Assembly: GCF_963675165.1 (NCBI RefSeq)
Contig: NC_087380.1
Location: forward strand, 7,388,517 to 7,452,516
Source: Halichondria panicea
Lineage: Eukaryota; Porifera; Demospongiae; Suberitida; Halichondriidae
Direction: 5' to 3'
DNA: 64,000 nucleotides
This document shows, piece after piece, positions 1 to 11,900 of the stretch. Within the stretch, counting starts at the first letter, position 1, and the number at the start of each line of letters is the position of its first letter. The notes below the pieces were generated by a model. The model had not been told where the DNA came from, searched no databases, and saw only the letters and a list, made by a program, of their open reading frames with translations. The position numbers and the translations under genes were made by a program.

Positions 1-123
1 CCTACCCAGACTGCACTGAGAGTGAGAGGAGGTAAGGCTGCTTCCTTGCAACTAGCTGAAAAAGTCTGAGATATGCTCCATGTTGCAGCTCAACAGCATG
101 CACAATAGCCTCCTTCACAAGGC
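1..123 (-). CDS. Possible internal exon of an unidentified gene (window edge)
   Basis: On the minus strand an acceptor-like TCTTCCTAG at about 124-132 is followed by an open stretch reading LVKEAIVHAVELQHGAYLRL and FQLVARKQPYLLSLSVQSG, ending at a GG|GTAGG donor-like site at the window edge. The helical pattern with YLRLFQL followed by PYLL is faintly like the SAC3/GANP or PCI helical-repeat region, but this is only a resemblance by eye. Nothing upstream (190-980) continues the frame convincingly. It could be chance coding potential. The rest of the gene, if real, lies outside the window. Confidence 0.25.
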
Positions 124-190
124 CTAGGAAGAGAGGCCTGGGATATGAGGCTACAAAACATTGCACAAGGAGCTGACTCAGCAACAGCAA

Positions 191-981
191 TAGGGTCTAG
201 TTGACCTATGCACTTTATTAGTTCTAGCTAGCTATAGCTAGCTAGTATGTCCAGCTAGCTAGCCTACATCCTTTATACTCTTAGTAGCTAGACTTGGCTG
301 TTGTCTAGCATCTCTTAAGTCAGTGAGTCTACATGCAGATGCATAAGTAACAAGTTGGTGGCAAAATTGTTGTAACCTCAGACTAGCAATACATAGGTAG
401 TTTTTCAAAAGGGGGGGCTTCAGCTCCTCAAAACCACCCCCTGGATCCGCCCCTGAGTTCGCTCTGAAGAACTTGAAATGATTTTGACAGTTTGCCATTG
501 TTTTGACGTTGCCGCAAGCCTGCAAGGTTCAAAGGTCGACGTTGGACATATTCCTGATTGTACCTGTATTGACACACCCAATAGAAGAGAAGAGGCGTCC
601 CAAGCCGATTTTTTCTCTTTTAGATCTACATAATACAGAAAGCCTAGCGTTAATTTTTTTTTGGGAAATTGCATACATGTACTCAGTTACACATGCAACT
701 ACAGTGGAACCTCCATTAACGACCATAGATTAAACATCAACATTGATGTTTATATTATAGTGCACATCATTATGCTCACTGGGCACTGCAATGACACGAT
801 GACGTTAAACACGACTCTCCATGCATGGCCTGCAACTTGTATTGACATTTTTATTATTGAATGATTGAGCCACGATTATTTTAGTAAACAACAGAAAACA
901 CACTAATCTATCAACACACTAAATCTATCCTGAACTACGATATTTAGTACAATTGTTAATTTTGTTCACGTTGGCTAACAT
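191..981. other. Intergenic stretch with transposon-end remnants
   Basis: No supported gene. It contains two short pieces that recur elsewhere. Around 410-460 is a C/G-rich piece including 'ggatccgcccctg', similar in style to the 'ggggcgtagccag' pieces near 3,190. At 700-720 is 'acagtggaacctccattaac', matching one end of the inverted-repeat elements at 16,246 and 34,960. Open frames here are short and overlap on both strands with no splice context. Confidence 0.5.
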
Positions 982-3054
982 CTAAAGTGAGGTTACCATG
1001 ACGATCACAGCCAGCAGCATTGGAACAATGCCAAAGATACTCTCTCGTATTGCACCAGAGGTCTGGGGGGGGGGGGGGCAATCAAATTAATTATTACCAT
1101 ACCAGGACTTTATGCACCTGTGCCAGTGTATATCATGTATATAATAATTATTATAATTATCAGGAGCCCATAAATAAGAGAAGGGGCGGCTAATTTTTCA
1201 ACGTATACTCGGGATGACGTTTCGTAATTGCTGGTGAAACCGCACTTCCTTGTACATGGAAGCAACTAAGTGCTTGCAAACCGCAGCCCTGTATTGCGTA
1301 TAACACGTGTAGGGATTCAACCACTTAGTGACTCTGCATAATAATTATATGGAAATGCGGTCATGCATGCACTTATGAAACGTGATCCCCATTGTCAGCC
1401 GCTCCTTGTCTTATTTATAATTATATAGGCTCCTGATTATATACAAGGTTGGTTAGGGTAATTATGCGTGGTTATTCTATTTTTGTGTCAATTTATAAGA
1501 GCAGTAAGTAAGCGTTATTGGTATCTATAATTATGCCGACTTGTACTAACATAGCGATAATGATTCAATACCTTTCGCGGGGTGAAATACAATACCCTAA
1601 CCTTAAGCCATGCATGTATGAATGATTGTGATCAACATAAACCAATGAACAATGTACCCCTGGGGTAATCTATATATAGGATCAAGACTATATATGGTAT
1701 GGCTACATTGCACATACTTGACTTGCACTAATGGCATCGTAATGTGTGAGCCGAACACGAACAACCGTGTAGCTGTATGGGGAAATGATAATTCAATATA
1801 CAAATTGCTATACAGAATTCCACTCACTAAAAGTCCACATCCCCTGCAGTCATGGGGGCTGTCCAGGTGAACTGCACTGAGGTGGCACCAGCTTGACTTT
1901 GGGAGTGGGCAATGGTAGCCTGTGGACAAAATATAATTTTGATACCAAGAGTGCATGGCCTCGAGGCGATCAAGGGATACGGTAAAGCTGATGCATGTGT
2001 GTGTGTGTGTCTGCTGTAACTTGCATTGTAACTTGTTAGTTGCAATGCGACTAAAACAATAATAGGCTTCTATATATAGTCACGTGGATTTTGATTTGTA
2101 AAGTTTCAATCGCGAAAGTTCAGCTCCTCGAAAAAATAAAGAGGTTAGAGGCTTCCCCAAACCCCTGTAAGTTGTGGTAACAGAGGTAAGGAGTGGGTGG
2201 GTGTGGGAGTTTTGGTTTCCAAATCATCAATCAATGAATATATTCAACAAGACTGGGTAACACACAATAGGCCACTATATAGCCTCTCGAGGTGCTCCAC
2301 ATGTCGAATAAAAATGCTAAAATGTATAGGGTATATAATCACTAACTGAATGCGACTCTTGACTGCCTGCCTGAACAGTAGTGCTTGATTGTGCAATCTA
2401 GTTGTTTTGCAGGTTGTATATAGGCTTCCCCATTGCAAACCGCGTAAATTGTTGTAGCATGTATAAGCCTTATAAGAGTGAGGGTTTCCTCTTAGTTCCC
2501 TACCGCACTGGTAAGTGCATGTGGTAACAAACAGAGACCCATGCACTTGTACTGCTCGGCTTAAGTGTTAACATTACCTCATTTGCTGCTCCTGCCATCA
2601 GATCACAGGCCAGTGTTTGCTGACCGCTGACAGTCTGGAAGGAACCCAGTAGCATTGGATTTACTCCAACACTAGGAGTGTTACCAGGCATTCTGGCTTG
2701 GACTAGGAAACCACGGATACTATTTCCAAATAGACGAACTAGAAAAAACATCATTGATTATAACTATAATTATAGACACAGGTATAACTATACGTATCAA
2801 TGCAACGCACTGGTGTAAACAGTGTTATTCTCGTAAGTGAATCCATTGGTAGCTGTTGCCATTGTAGGAGAGATCTCCAGCCTATATCCACCATCTCCAG
2901 ATTGAGGGGCACCATGGGCACCAGGGTTAGGGGTCATCTGCTGGCATACCAGAGCTTCATTGGCACTGGGACTGAGAGGTGGACCCGAGGACATGCCAGT
3001 AACTGCATGGAGACTGCAGCAGGTTACAAAGAACGCTAACAGGAGGACTCGCAT
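982..3054 (-). CDS. Paralogue 1: Reeler-domain protein with hydrophobic C-terminus, no DOMON or b561
   Basis: Five exons (minus): 3054-2811, 2738-2578, 1919-1828, 1772-1718, 1062-982; 633 nt, 210 aa. A signal peptide (MRVLLLAFFVTCCSLHAVTG) is followed by a Reeler domain with VCQQMTPNP, PQSGDGGYRLEIS, GFLVQARMPGN and SVQFTWTAP...GDVDF, as in reelin and FRRS1 N-termini. After the Reeler end (FDAISASQ-type) one exon adds TSGAIRES and a hydrophobic tail (IFGIVPMLLAVIVMVTSL), then stop. This tail resembles the last segment of the paralogues (VTVPILLAVIIMVALPQ), so the gene looks like a relative that lost DOMON and b561. The tail could be a membrane anchor or a GPI-attachment signal. The last intron contains an inverted-repeat element (1,159-1,438). 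Exon phases are consistent; expression is unknown. Confidence 0.72.
1159..1438. mobile_element. MITE-like element with about 20-bp terminal inverted repeats (family ATCAGGAGCC)
   Basis: The left end reads atcaggagcccataaataag and the right end is its near-perfect inverse (cttatttataatta...ggctcctgat). The element is about 280 bp, has no coding capacity and lies in the last intron of paralogue 1. A lone end of the same family (tatcaggagcccataaat) occurs at about 61,802-61,820 in an intron of POMGNT1. This is the structure expected of a non-autonomous DNA transposon; the superfamily is not determined. Confidence 0.6.
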
Positions 3055-3758
3055 CTTGAGGCAGACCTAGATCACTTATTGTTAATACTGCAGGCAAGGC
3101 TCTTGACAAGGGCTGTTAGTTTGCCCCGATTCTAGGCCGCCCTTGAAACTCGGAGATCGGGCGTACCGGAAAGCAATATTGTCCTACTGCAGGGGCGTAG
3201 CCAGACTTTGGGACAGGGGCGCCGCGAAATTTTTGTGGCCACCCCCACTTCCGGTACCACACCCTCTTGATTGGGGCACACCTACTGCTTATTGACATGA
3301 CTTTTTTACATGTTTGTGAGAAGCTAGCTAGCTATAGACGTAACATACTAGGCATGCAGGTACCAATTGTGTATTGCTAGTCTAGCTGAGCAACAATAAA
3401 ATGTCATTTACCTGAGAGGTTTCATGTGGCTGAGATTGTTCTAAACTTGTACACTTCCTGAATAAAGTTGTGCTTAGAGCTGAGTCTGAGAATACTGGAG
3501 CATTCAGGATTAATACTAGATCTAGAACTTAAGTTTTGGTCTTCTTTGTTTGAGGTAGCTAGCTAGCTGAGACTAACTAGCTGAGACAAAGCCAAAGTGA
3601 AACGCTTCACGGTGCTGCTCTGATTATTGATTTGCAGCCACGTGTGAAAAGATGGGCAGGGCTGCATGATTTCAATTATAGGGAGCCCTGCCCAATTTTC
3701 TCAGCAGCTCCTGGGGGGGTTTCTGGGCAACCAGGAAACAATGGTAGCTACGCCCCTG

Positions 3759-3815
<57 letters not shown>

Positions 3816-4161
3816 TGTCCACAACTACCCGTATGTAGTAGTCAGACTCCAGCAATCTAGGGAGCAATATTTCTCTTACGTTTTCCTCCTCCTCCTCTGG
3901 TAGGAGTGAGTGCAGCTATTAGATCCAACCTCGGTTCCAGCCCCATATAGCCCAGATCTCTGTGCTAGCTCGATTCCAGGCTATGCTAGATCTAGCATTG
4001 AAGGTCCATACATATACTATCCACTCTACCTGGTATCCACCAGGCTGAGGTTATCGTTGTTAAGATACGCCGTATTCATAGCATGCGCAATGATGTAGGC
4101 AGTATTTGAAAAACACAGTCTTTTAACACATCCTAAAATAATAGTTCTGAATTCAGTTTTT
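3055..4161. other. Spacer between paralogues 1 and 2, with TE fragments and a (GT)n tract
   Basis: No gene is supported. Pieces around 3,185-3,260 ('ggggcgtagccag...') and 3,650-3,760 ('...ctacgcccctgt') look like ends of degraded DNA transposons. A (GT)n microsatellite spans about 3,762-3,818. It presumably holds the upstream region of paralogue 1; a GCATGCGCA piece at 4,081-4,089 is reminiscent of the palindrome near the starts of the other paralogues but lies 1 kb away. Confidence 0.5.
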
Positions 4162-7100
4162 TTAAGGCAGTACTATCATGACGATGATTGCAATCATGAT
4201 AGGCACCGTGGCAACCAGGTAGACGGTGAGTGCTGTCCAGCGCAGGGGGGAATCTTTAGAGGGGGTCTTGCGTTTCGGCTTCTCCTCTTCTGAGGCTTTT
4301 GTCCCCACACCTGACGACGTCATCTCAATCTCATCGTATTTATCTTTGTCATTACTTGAGGAGATTAAGGGTTGAACTGCTGACGGGGCACAAGCTGCAA
4401 GGAGAAATGTTGTAATAGATACTTTACAGTAAAAAATGTAATTAAAGTGTTCTGGAATATGGGGAAAGCATAGTAGTGTGAGCCATGCAGCTGTAGCACA
4501 TTACACATATTAGCAGCCATATTTAGCACAATATCAGGCTTAGCTCCATAGGACTTTGCTAGAGGTCATAATAAACTCACAAGTATCATTAGTGTAGCAG
4601 GCGCACACAGAGAAGGTGATGTAACCCACAACCACCAGCGTGACCTCAAACACACACCAGGCCACAAACAACCAGAGGGGGGCACGGTCACTATACGAGT
4701 TGGAACCAAACGTAGTACTGAGTGTGGCCGAGAACACTGACAGTCCAAACGAGATGTTGATGACTGTGGGGGAGGGGGGGCATTAACTTGAGGGGATAAT
4801 GGTAGTGGGGGGTATGGTAGTAGGGGGATAATGATAGTGGGGGGTATGGTAGTAGGGGGATAAAGATAGTGGGGGGTATGGTAGTAGGGGGATAATGGTA
4901 GTGGGGGGTATGATAGTAGGGGGATAATGTAGTGGGGGGTATGGTAGTAGGGGGATAAAGATAGTGGGGGGTATGGTAGTAGGGATAATGGTAGTGGGGG
5001 GTATGGTAGTAGGGATAATGGTAGTGGGGGGTATGGTAGTAGGGGGATAATGATAGTGGGGGGTATGGTAGTAGGGGGATAATGGTAGTGGGGGGTGTGG
5101 TAGTAGGGGGATAATGATAGTGGGGGGTATGGTAGTAGGGGGATTAATGGTAGTGGGGGTATGGTAGTAGGGGGATAATGGTAGTGGGGGGTGTGGTGGC
5201 ACTTACAGGCAAGAGTTTCCAAAACATAGCCAATGAAGTAACCATGGAGCATGTTGAAAATCCAACGACTGTACAAATGCAGTAAATCAATCAGCAAGCC
5301 ATTAAGCAAGTATGGCTATAATTAAATGGTATGTAGATTCCTAGTATAGAGTGTATCAATGTAGCCATAGAATAACTCACTAATTGCCTCCAGGCTTGCA
5401 TCGAAACAGAGCAATGATAGGCTGCACACAAGCACAGAAAATAATGATATGTAGTAAGTGTTTTTTTGGTGAGCTTACGTTGGTAATCTGTAGTGCCGTC
5501 ATGATGACCCCAATCACCATATGTGGAAGACTGAGCCTCTATTGAGGAGAGGGTAGTAGGATACAGGACTTGTACAGCAGAGGGTGCATGTGTCCTTACC
5601 TGGCTATCGGCAGCACGCATGAGGGCCACAAAAGGTAGGATGAAACCAACTATTGCCACAACTAAAGACGCCATCATGAGAGCTCGATGGACCTAACAAT
5701 TATGAAATATGAGTGCAGTGCATGCATGACAAAATAACCCACTCACCTGAAACCATTCTCCATTGGGTAGAGCCGGCCGCATAAAGGTTGCGAAGAAGAT
5801 GGCAGTGACAGCCAACAGAGGCCATGCAATAATCATGAAAACACCGTGAGCTCGAATAAGGTTAGGTCTATGTACAGTGTCAAATATGTTCTCCTCAGCA
5901 GTTCCCGTGCTGTTGGTTGCTAGCAGTCTGCTGGGAGTGGCCCCTCTCACGGCTATGCCACCACTTGTATGGGTGGCTATTGTGTCGAGGCTAGGGGATG
6001 CTTCTAGACGACGAGCATAGATCACAAAGAGAGGTTGAGAGAGGTCAAGATCTTGGGCACCTGATGGAGCAATACGTTTGGAGACACTGTGTGTGGGTGG
6101 AGATTGCATTAAGAAGAGCGGCACGATACAGTTACACGTATAAACATGTAGTATATATAATGTCAGGCTTGTTGATGATACCAATCAGCGCTAAATAAGA
6201 AAGTGCACACCTGTAGTGAACCCTATATACACTCACGTGCAAGTAATCCTTCCGTTGCTCCCAGCGCTAGCATTATAGGAGCTAGTATAGAGAGTGGTGT
6301 CTTGCACAGTGTCCCTTTGGCTGTTCCTGTCACTGGATGGAGGGTTCCAGCCATCAATGGCCACAATGTCATCACCCAATCTGTTGCATGCCACCACATC
6401 TGCAGAGAACTGGAGGGGGAGTGAGAGGCACAAGCTTGATCAACAAAAGAAACCCCAATGTCAAAATTAATTAATGAAATACCATGCATGCATGCATGCA
6501 CACATTCAGACAAAATCACAAGGCCTTGGATTTGGTCAAACGAAGTGACCTAAACATAATGTGTGATACATGCATGTATACAAGCTCAGTACTACTGCTT
6601 ATAATTATATATAGATCTGAACACTATATAAGGTGAGTCACCCATGTACCCACCATGTCAGCAGTCTCACTGAAGCCCACTGAAATCCAGCCAGCTGCAC
6701 TTCCCTCCATATAGATATCCAGGAATCCATTATCTCCAGTGTTGATGGCAATTCCAATAAACAGATCACAATCGACACGAGTGCAACCGCTAGGGCTCAC
6801 TACTTGAAGGCCATAGGCATCAGGTGATCTCTGAGGGGCCACCGTGTTGCCAGGGGCAGCAGTGGTCATAGGCTGCACAGGATCAAGGTATTATAGACAG
6901 AAAACAGATAACAGTACAGAAGTCATACTTATAAACACTAATTGTTACTGGGAATGCTCAAGTGCCATTAGCCACATCCTTGCTAGGAAAATGCAGTATC
7001 GAGTTACCTCAGTGGTTGCACTTAGAGTGGTTGTAGGGTCAGTAGCGTTGGGAGTAGGAGTCTATAATGATTGGAAGTAAGTACAATGGTATCAACTGTC

Positions 7101-7862
7101 TCTAGGTATGGAGTTATGCAAAGTATTAGCTTACAGTCGTTCCCACTACACTTGCACTAATGGCGTCGAAATGTATGGCCTGAACACGAACAACAGTGTA
7201 GCTGCATGAGGGAATGATAATTCCAATTGCTATATACATAATTCCACTCACTAAAAGTCCACATCCCCTGCAGTCATGGGGGCTGTCCAATTGAACTGCA
7301 CTGAGGTGGCATCATTTTGACTTTGGGAGTGGGCAATGGTGGCCTGTAAGAAAACAACACTGTTGACAATAGGCTACAAATGAAATTGCAACCACTATAA
7401 CCTCATTAGTTGCTCCTGCCGTTTGATTACAGTCCAGTGTTTGTTGACCGCTGACAGGCTGGAAGGAACCCAGTAGCAATGGATCCACCCCATCACTAGG
7501 AGTGTTATCAGGCATTCTGGCCTGAACCAGGAAACCACGGATACCTGCATCTCCAACTAGTTGAACTGCACAGTGCAAGTATATGAATCATCAGTCAACA
7601 ATCTGTATAAATAATACTTACTTGTATAAGCAGTGCCAGTCTCGTAAGTGAATCCATTGGTAGCTGTTGCCATTGGAGGAGAGATCTGCAGCCTATAGCC
7701 ACCATCTCCAGATTGAGGGTCACCATGGTCAGTAGGGAGAGAGCTTGGGGCCATCTGCTGGCACACCGTGGTAGTTGCTGGAGGTCCAGTGGAATATCCA
7801 TCCACTCTATTGAGGGCTGCACACACAGCCAGATAAGCTATGAGCAGCTTGTATCCATTCAT
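4162..7862 (-). CDS. FRRS1-like: Paralogue 2: FRRS1-like Reeler-DOMON-cytochrome b561 protein (1 DOMON)
   Basis: Fourteen exons (minus): 7862-7622, 7565-7402, 7343-7252, 7201-7135, 7061-7008, 6872-6654, 6409-6237, 6086-5747, 5692-5600, 5538-5479, 5421-5381, 5268-5207, 4763-4581, 4394-4162; 2,022 nt, 673 aa. Order: signal peptide (start MNGYKLLIAYLAVCAALN), Reeler, Thr/Pro linker, one DOMON (VGFSETADM; FSADVVACN), then a b561 core. Candidate b561 haem histidines sit in RAHG, VHRA, LPHMVIG and MLHG, one per successive helix, with a final helix (TVPIMIAIIVMIVLP). FRRS1-type proteins are thought to pass electrons across a membrane, from cytosolic ascorbate to ferric iron or another acceptor. The intron 4,764-5,206 is filled by a 32-bp minisatellite. 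The b561 exons are more diverged from those of paralogues 3-5 than these are from each other. Confidence 0.85.
4766..5195. repeat. 32-bp minisatellite (about 12 copies) in an intron of paralogue 2
   Basis: The unit is approximately gatagtggggggtatggtag followed by tagggggataat. Copies differ by small substitutions and a few deletions. The array fills most of the 443-bp intron and reaches close to the donor of the upstream exon. On the minus strand it leaves a long open frame rich in Pro, Tyr, Thr and Leu, which is an artefact of the repeat. Confidence 0.9.
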
Positions 7863-8012
7863 TTCAACCAGAGATGAAAATCTCTGTTTCAACAAGAAAA
7901 CTGTTTGTGAATGGCAGCATAGCCGGATACTGTACACACCAAGTGTATACAGTATCCACGGTATGATGGCAGGAAGCTCACTGTGTGTTATAGTGTTTCA
8001 TGAGCAAGGCTT

Positions 8013-8024
8013 GGCGCATGCACA
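8013..8024. promoter_or_regulatory. NRF-1-like palindrome upstream of paralogue 2
   Basis: GGCGCATGCACA lies about 150 bp upstream of the paralogue 2 start codon. It is a one-mismatch version of the TGCGCATGCGCA palindrome at similar distance upstream of paralogues 3-5. Function as an NRF-1-type site is inferred from the motif and position only. Confidence 0.4.
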
Positions 8025-8089
8025 ATAATAGCAGCACATGCACGCAGGCACATTTTAGATACTATGTCTATATGTACTATGGAAAACCT

Positions 8090-8610
8090 GCATGTCTTTC
8101 ATTTTCTGGCTATGACAGTAAATACAACAAAGAGAGTCACCACCAGTAGTATATAGAAAATATCCCAGGATAGGAACACCCAGAATGGTGACCGGGTGGA
8201 ACGGAATCGACTCAAGTTAGCAGAGAAGATGTACACTCCTATCGCAACATTAATTTATCACTATCAACCCCACCCAGTTGCTATGATACATACCCCAAGT
8301 GGGGTATATTATATAATTATAGGCGACTTACATGGACACATTAATTAACATGACACATTAATTGACATATAAAGTGAGTGCAGTGCATGCGTATATAGGG
8401 CTATTTTTAACTTATAGGTTAATATTTCAGCCACCAATCCAATGACAGAGCCATGCATGCAGCAGATTGAAGATCGACTGTAGATTTTCAATCAATAATC
8501 GATTATTGAAAGGTCTTACTTTTTTGTTCCATGCACTGATGCAGGGTCGGGCATCGAAAGATGGCTAAATATGTACAACTCTATCGAAAAAAAAAATAAT
8601 GTAACTGAAA
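8090..8610 (-). pseudogene. Decayed copy of two b561 exon regions, interrupted by an inverted-repeat pair
   Basis: 8,100-8,260 closely matches the paralogue 3 exon at 9,265-9,432 (frames of SRFRSTRSPFWVFLSWDIFY are recognisable). 8,400-8,600 matches 9,475-9,650, which covers the two upstream exons (RWIFNLLHG and the RCHPG exon). The second part has lost the splice context: its equivalent of the LLHG segment is disrupted by 'catgcatgcagc'. It sits 3' of paralogue 3 and 5' of paralogue 2, so it is best read as a leftover of a partial gene duplication. Confidence 0.7.
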
Positions 8611-8693
8611 TTTGGTTGTATATGTAAGTCGCCTATAATTATACTAAATTATAATATCCACTTGGGGGTCTGTATCATAGCAACTGGGTGGGG
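8268..8693. mobile_element. Inverted-repeat pair (arms 8268-8333 and 8622-8693) around a captured gene fragment
   Basis: The left arm begins ccccacccagttgctatgat and ends ataggcgacttacat. The right arm is its inverse (atgtaagtcgcctataatta ... atcatagcaactgggtgggg). The arms are about 66-72 bp with the outer 21 bases identical. The 290-bp interior includes part of the decayed b561 exon copy. It may be a MITE that captured gene sequence, or a fold-back formed during duplication; no target duplication is obvious. Confidence 0.55.
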
Positions 8694-8980
8694 TTTAACT
8701 ATACCATAAGCCCTGGAGCACATTCCTTATAACTCCCTTACTTAAAATTCTAGGTGCAATAAGTATCACGCACTCCCATGGTATAAACATACTATAATAA
8801 TTATGACTCAGACACTCAATTATAATCTTAAAATCATTTCAGAATCAATAGTAGCAGCAATGAAAGAAAATAGAGGAATAACTGGAGAAAAAGAAAAAAG
8901 GAACATATCGAGCAAAATCTGCCAATTATGCCACATACATTTATATAATACTTGTGCTAAATTTGCAATTCTGTGAGTTT

Positions 8981-11900
8981 CTACTGAGGGAGAGCTACCA
9001 TGATGATCACAGCCAACAGTATTGGTACAGTCACGCCCAGGTAGACAATAAGAGCGGCCCAACGCAGGGGGGAATCTTGGGAGGGGGTCTTGCGTTCTGG
9101 TGCACACTTCTCCTGTGGTTTGTCTCCCACGGCAGAATCCAGGTTAATTCCAACAATTTCAGCTTTCTTCTCACCTTCATTAACTGAAAACAGGGCTTGA
9201 ACAGCAGACGGAGCCAACCCTGCAGCAGTAATTAATAAACTTCTACCTTCAATGGAAAACTTGCCTTTCGTTTTCCTTGAAGTGGCTATGACAGTAAATA
9301 CAACAAAGAGAGTCACCACCAGTAGTATATAGAAGATGTCCCAGGATAGGAACACCCAGAATGGTGACCGGGTGGAACGGAATCGACTCAAGTTAGCGGA
9401 GAAGATGTACACTCCTATCGCAACATTTATCACTGTAGGGATTGACATGAGTAATGATTGTGTATAGGGCTGTTGTTCGTAACTTACAGGCTAGTATTTC
9501 AGCCAACAGTCCAATGACAGAGCCATGGAGCAGATTGAAGATCCAACGACTGTAAAATAGATTTTCAACAGCAATAATCGATTATTGGAGACCATACTTA
9601 TTGAAAGACCTTACTTTTTGTTTCCAGGATGACATCGGAAGATGGAAATAATTGGCTATATACAGGAGAATATGTAAAAACAAGTTTGATTCTCATTACA
9701 ACTCACATTGATGATTTGTAGAGTCATGATAATCACTCCAAGTACCAGATGTGTTAGACTAGTATTCTGCACGTGAGAGATGGGGCGGCTCACAATGTAT
9801 TAGGTATATACAGTCACTATAATTATTAGCTCACACTTGTGACATCCACAAGGCCTCTGGAATTCGCCAGAGCAATGAAGATCAGTATGAAAGCAACAGC
9901 TCCAATGAACAGGGAACACAGTAGGAGAGCTCGATGAACCTACATAAATTATATGGAGAGTACACTTTAGACTATGCATCTTTAAAGTCACCTGAAACCA
10001 CTCTCCATTGGGCAGAGCTGGCCTCATAAACAAAGCAAAGAAGATGGCAGTGACGGCCAACAGAGGCCATGCAATAATCATGAGAATACCGTGAGCTCGG
10101 ATCAGTTTAGGTCTATGTACAGTCTCAAAGATGTTCTCATCAGCAGTTCCTGTGCTGTTGGTTGCTAGCAGTCTGCTGGGAGTGGCCCCTCTCACGGCTA
10201 TGCCCCCATTGGCATGACTGTCTATTGTGTCGAGGTTAGGGGAGATTCCTAGACGACGAGCATAGATCACAAAAAGAGGTTGAGAGAGGTCAAGATCTTG
10301 GGCACTTGATGGAGCAATACGCTTGGAGACACTGTGGGGGGGGGTTGTGTTAATTAGGATACTGCGCGAACGTACAAGCAATGAGTGTATACAGACCATA
10401 ACAAAAAAGCAATTGTACTTGTAAGAAACAATGCATTATTGTCAAAGCACTAGTCAGCACGCCTACACTCACGTGCAAGCAATCCTTCCGTTGCTCCCAG
10501 CACTAGCATTATAGGAGCTAGTATAGAGAGTGGTGTCTTGCACAGTGTCCCTCTGGCTGTTCCTGTCATTGGATGGAGGGTTCCAGCCATCAATGACCAC
10601 AATGTCATCACCTAATCTGTTGCATGCCACCACATCTGCAGAGAACTGGAGGGGATGAGAGGTACAAGCTTGATCAACAATGTCAAATTAATGAAATGCA
10701 TGCATACTAGAAAAAATCACAAAGGCCTTGGATTTGGTCAAACAAAGTGGATGACACAGACCTATAAACATAACATGTGATACATGCATGTACATGGATA
10801 GCTACCAAGTTCGTTACTACTGCTTAGTAGTAAAGTCTGAGCACTATAAGGTATGTACCCACCATGTCAGCAGTCTCACTGAAGCCCACTGCGATCCAGC
10901 CAGCTGCACTTCCCTCCATATAGATATCAAGGAATCCATCATCTCCAGTGTTGATGGCAATTCCAATAAACAGATCACAATCGACACGAGTGCAACCGCT
11001 AGGGCTCACCACTTGAAGGCCATAGGCATCAGGTAATCTCTGAGGGGCCATCGTGTTGCCAGGGACAGCGGTGGTCATAGGAGGGGCCTGCACGAGATCC
11101 AAGCATTACAGACAGAAAACAGTTAATGGAAGGCATTTTTCACACAATTCGCAATGTTATTACTTGTTGCAGCCTGTTAGACTACTTCCTTCAGTGTCTG
11201 GTGTGTGTGCATACACTTACCTCAGTGGTTGAGGGTGATGTGTTGTTGCCTATACCTGAGGATGGTACCAGTCTGTTCCCAGTGGCCCCTCTCACGGCTA
11301 TGCCCCCATTGGCATGACTGTCTATTGTGTCGAGGTTGGGGGAGATTCCTAGACGACGAGCATAGATCACAAAGAGAGGTTGAGAGAGGTCAAGATCTTG
11401 GGCACTTGATGGAGCAATACGCTTGGAGACACTATGTATGGGTATGGGTGGGGGTGGGGGATTGATTAAGAAGAGCGACACGGTACAGTTACACGTAAGC
11501 AATGAGTATAGTAGTGTCAGGCTTGTTAATACCAATCAGCACTAAATAAGAAAGTGCCTGAAGTCAACCCTATACACTCACGTGCAGACAATCCTTCCGT
11601 TGCCGCTAGCATCATAGGAGCTAGTATAGAGAGTGGTGTCTTGCACAGTGTCCCTCTGGCTGTTCCTGTCATTGGGTGGAGGGTTCCAGCCATCAATCAC
11701 CACAATGTCATCACCCAATCTGTTGCATGCCACCACATCTGCAGAGAACTGGAGGGGGGGTAAAAGGTACAAGCTTGGTCAACAAACCAACGTCAACATG
11801 AAACACCACACAATCCGACTATAATTATACAACGAATGTTTATCTGATTGATTATTATGAACAGCTGAGAGCATTGCCAATATCTATCCAAAACCACAAG

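Noticed and set aside
4566..5309. Long minus-strand open frame rich in Pro/Tyr/Leu
   Set aside because: It is made by the 32-bp intronic minisatellite; the real exons on either side use defined splice sites and continue FRRS1-like sequence.
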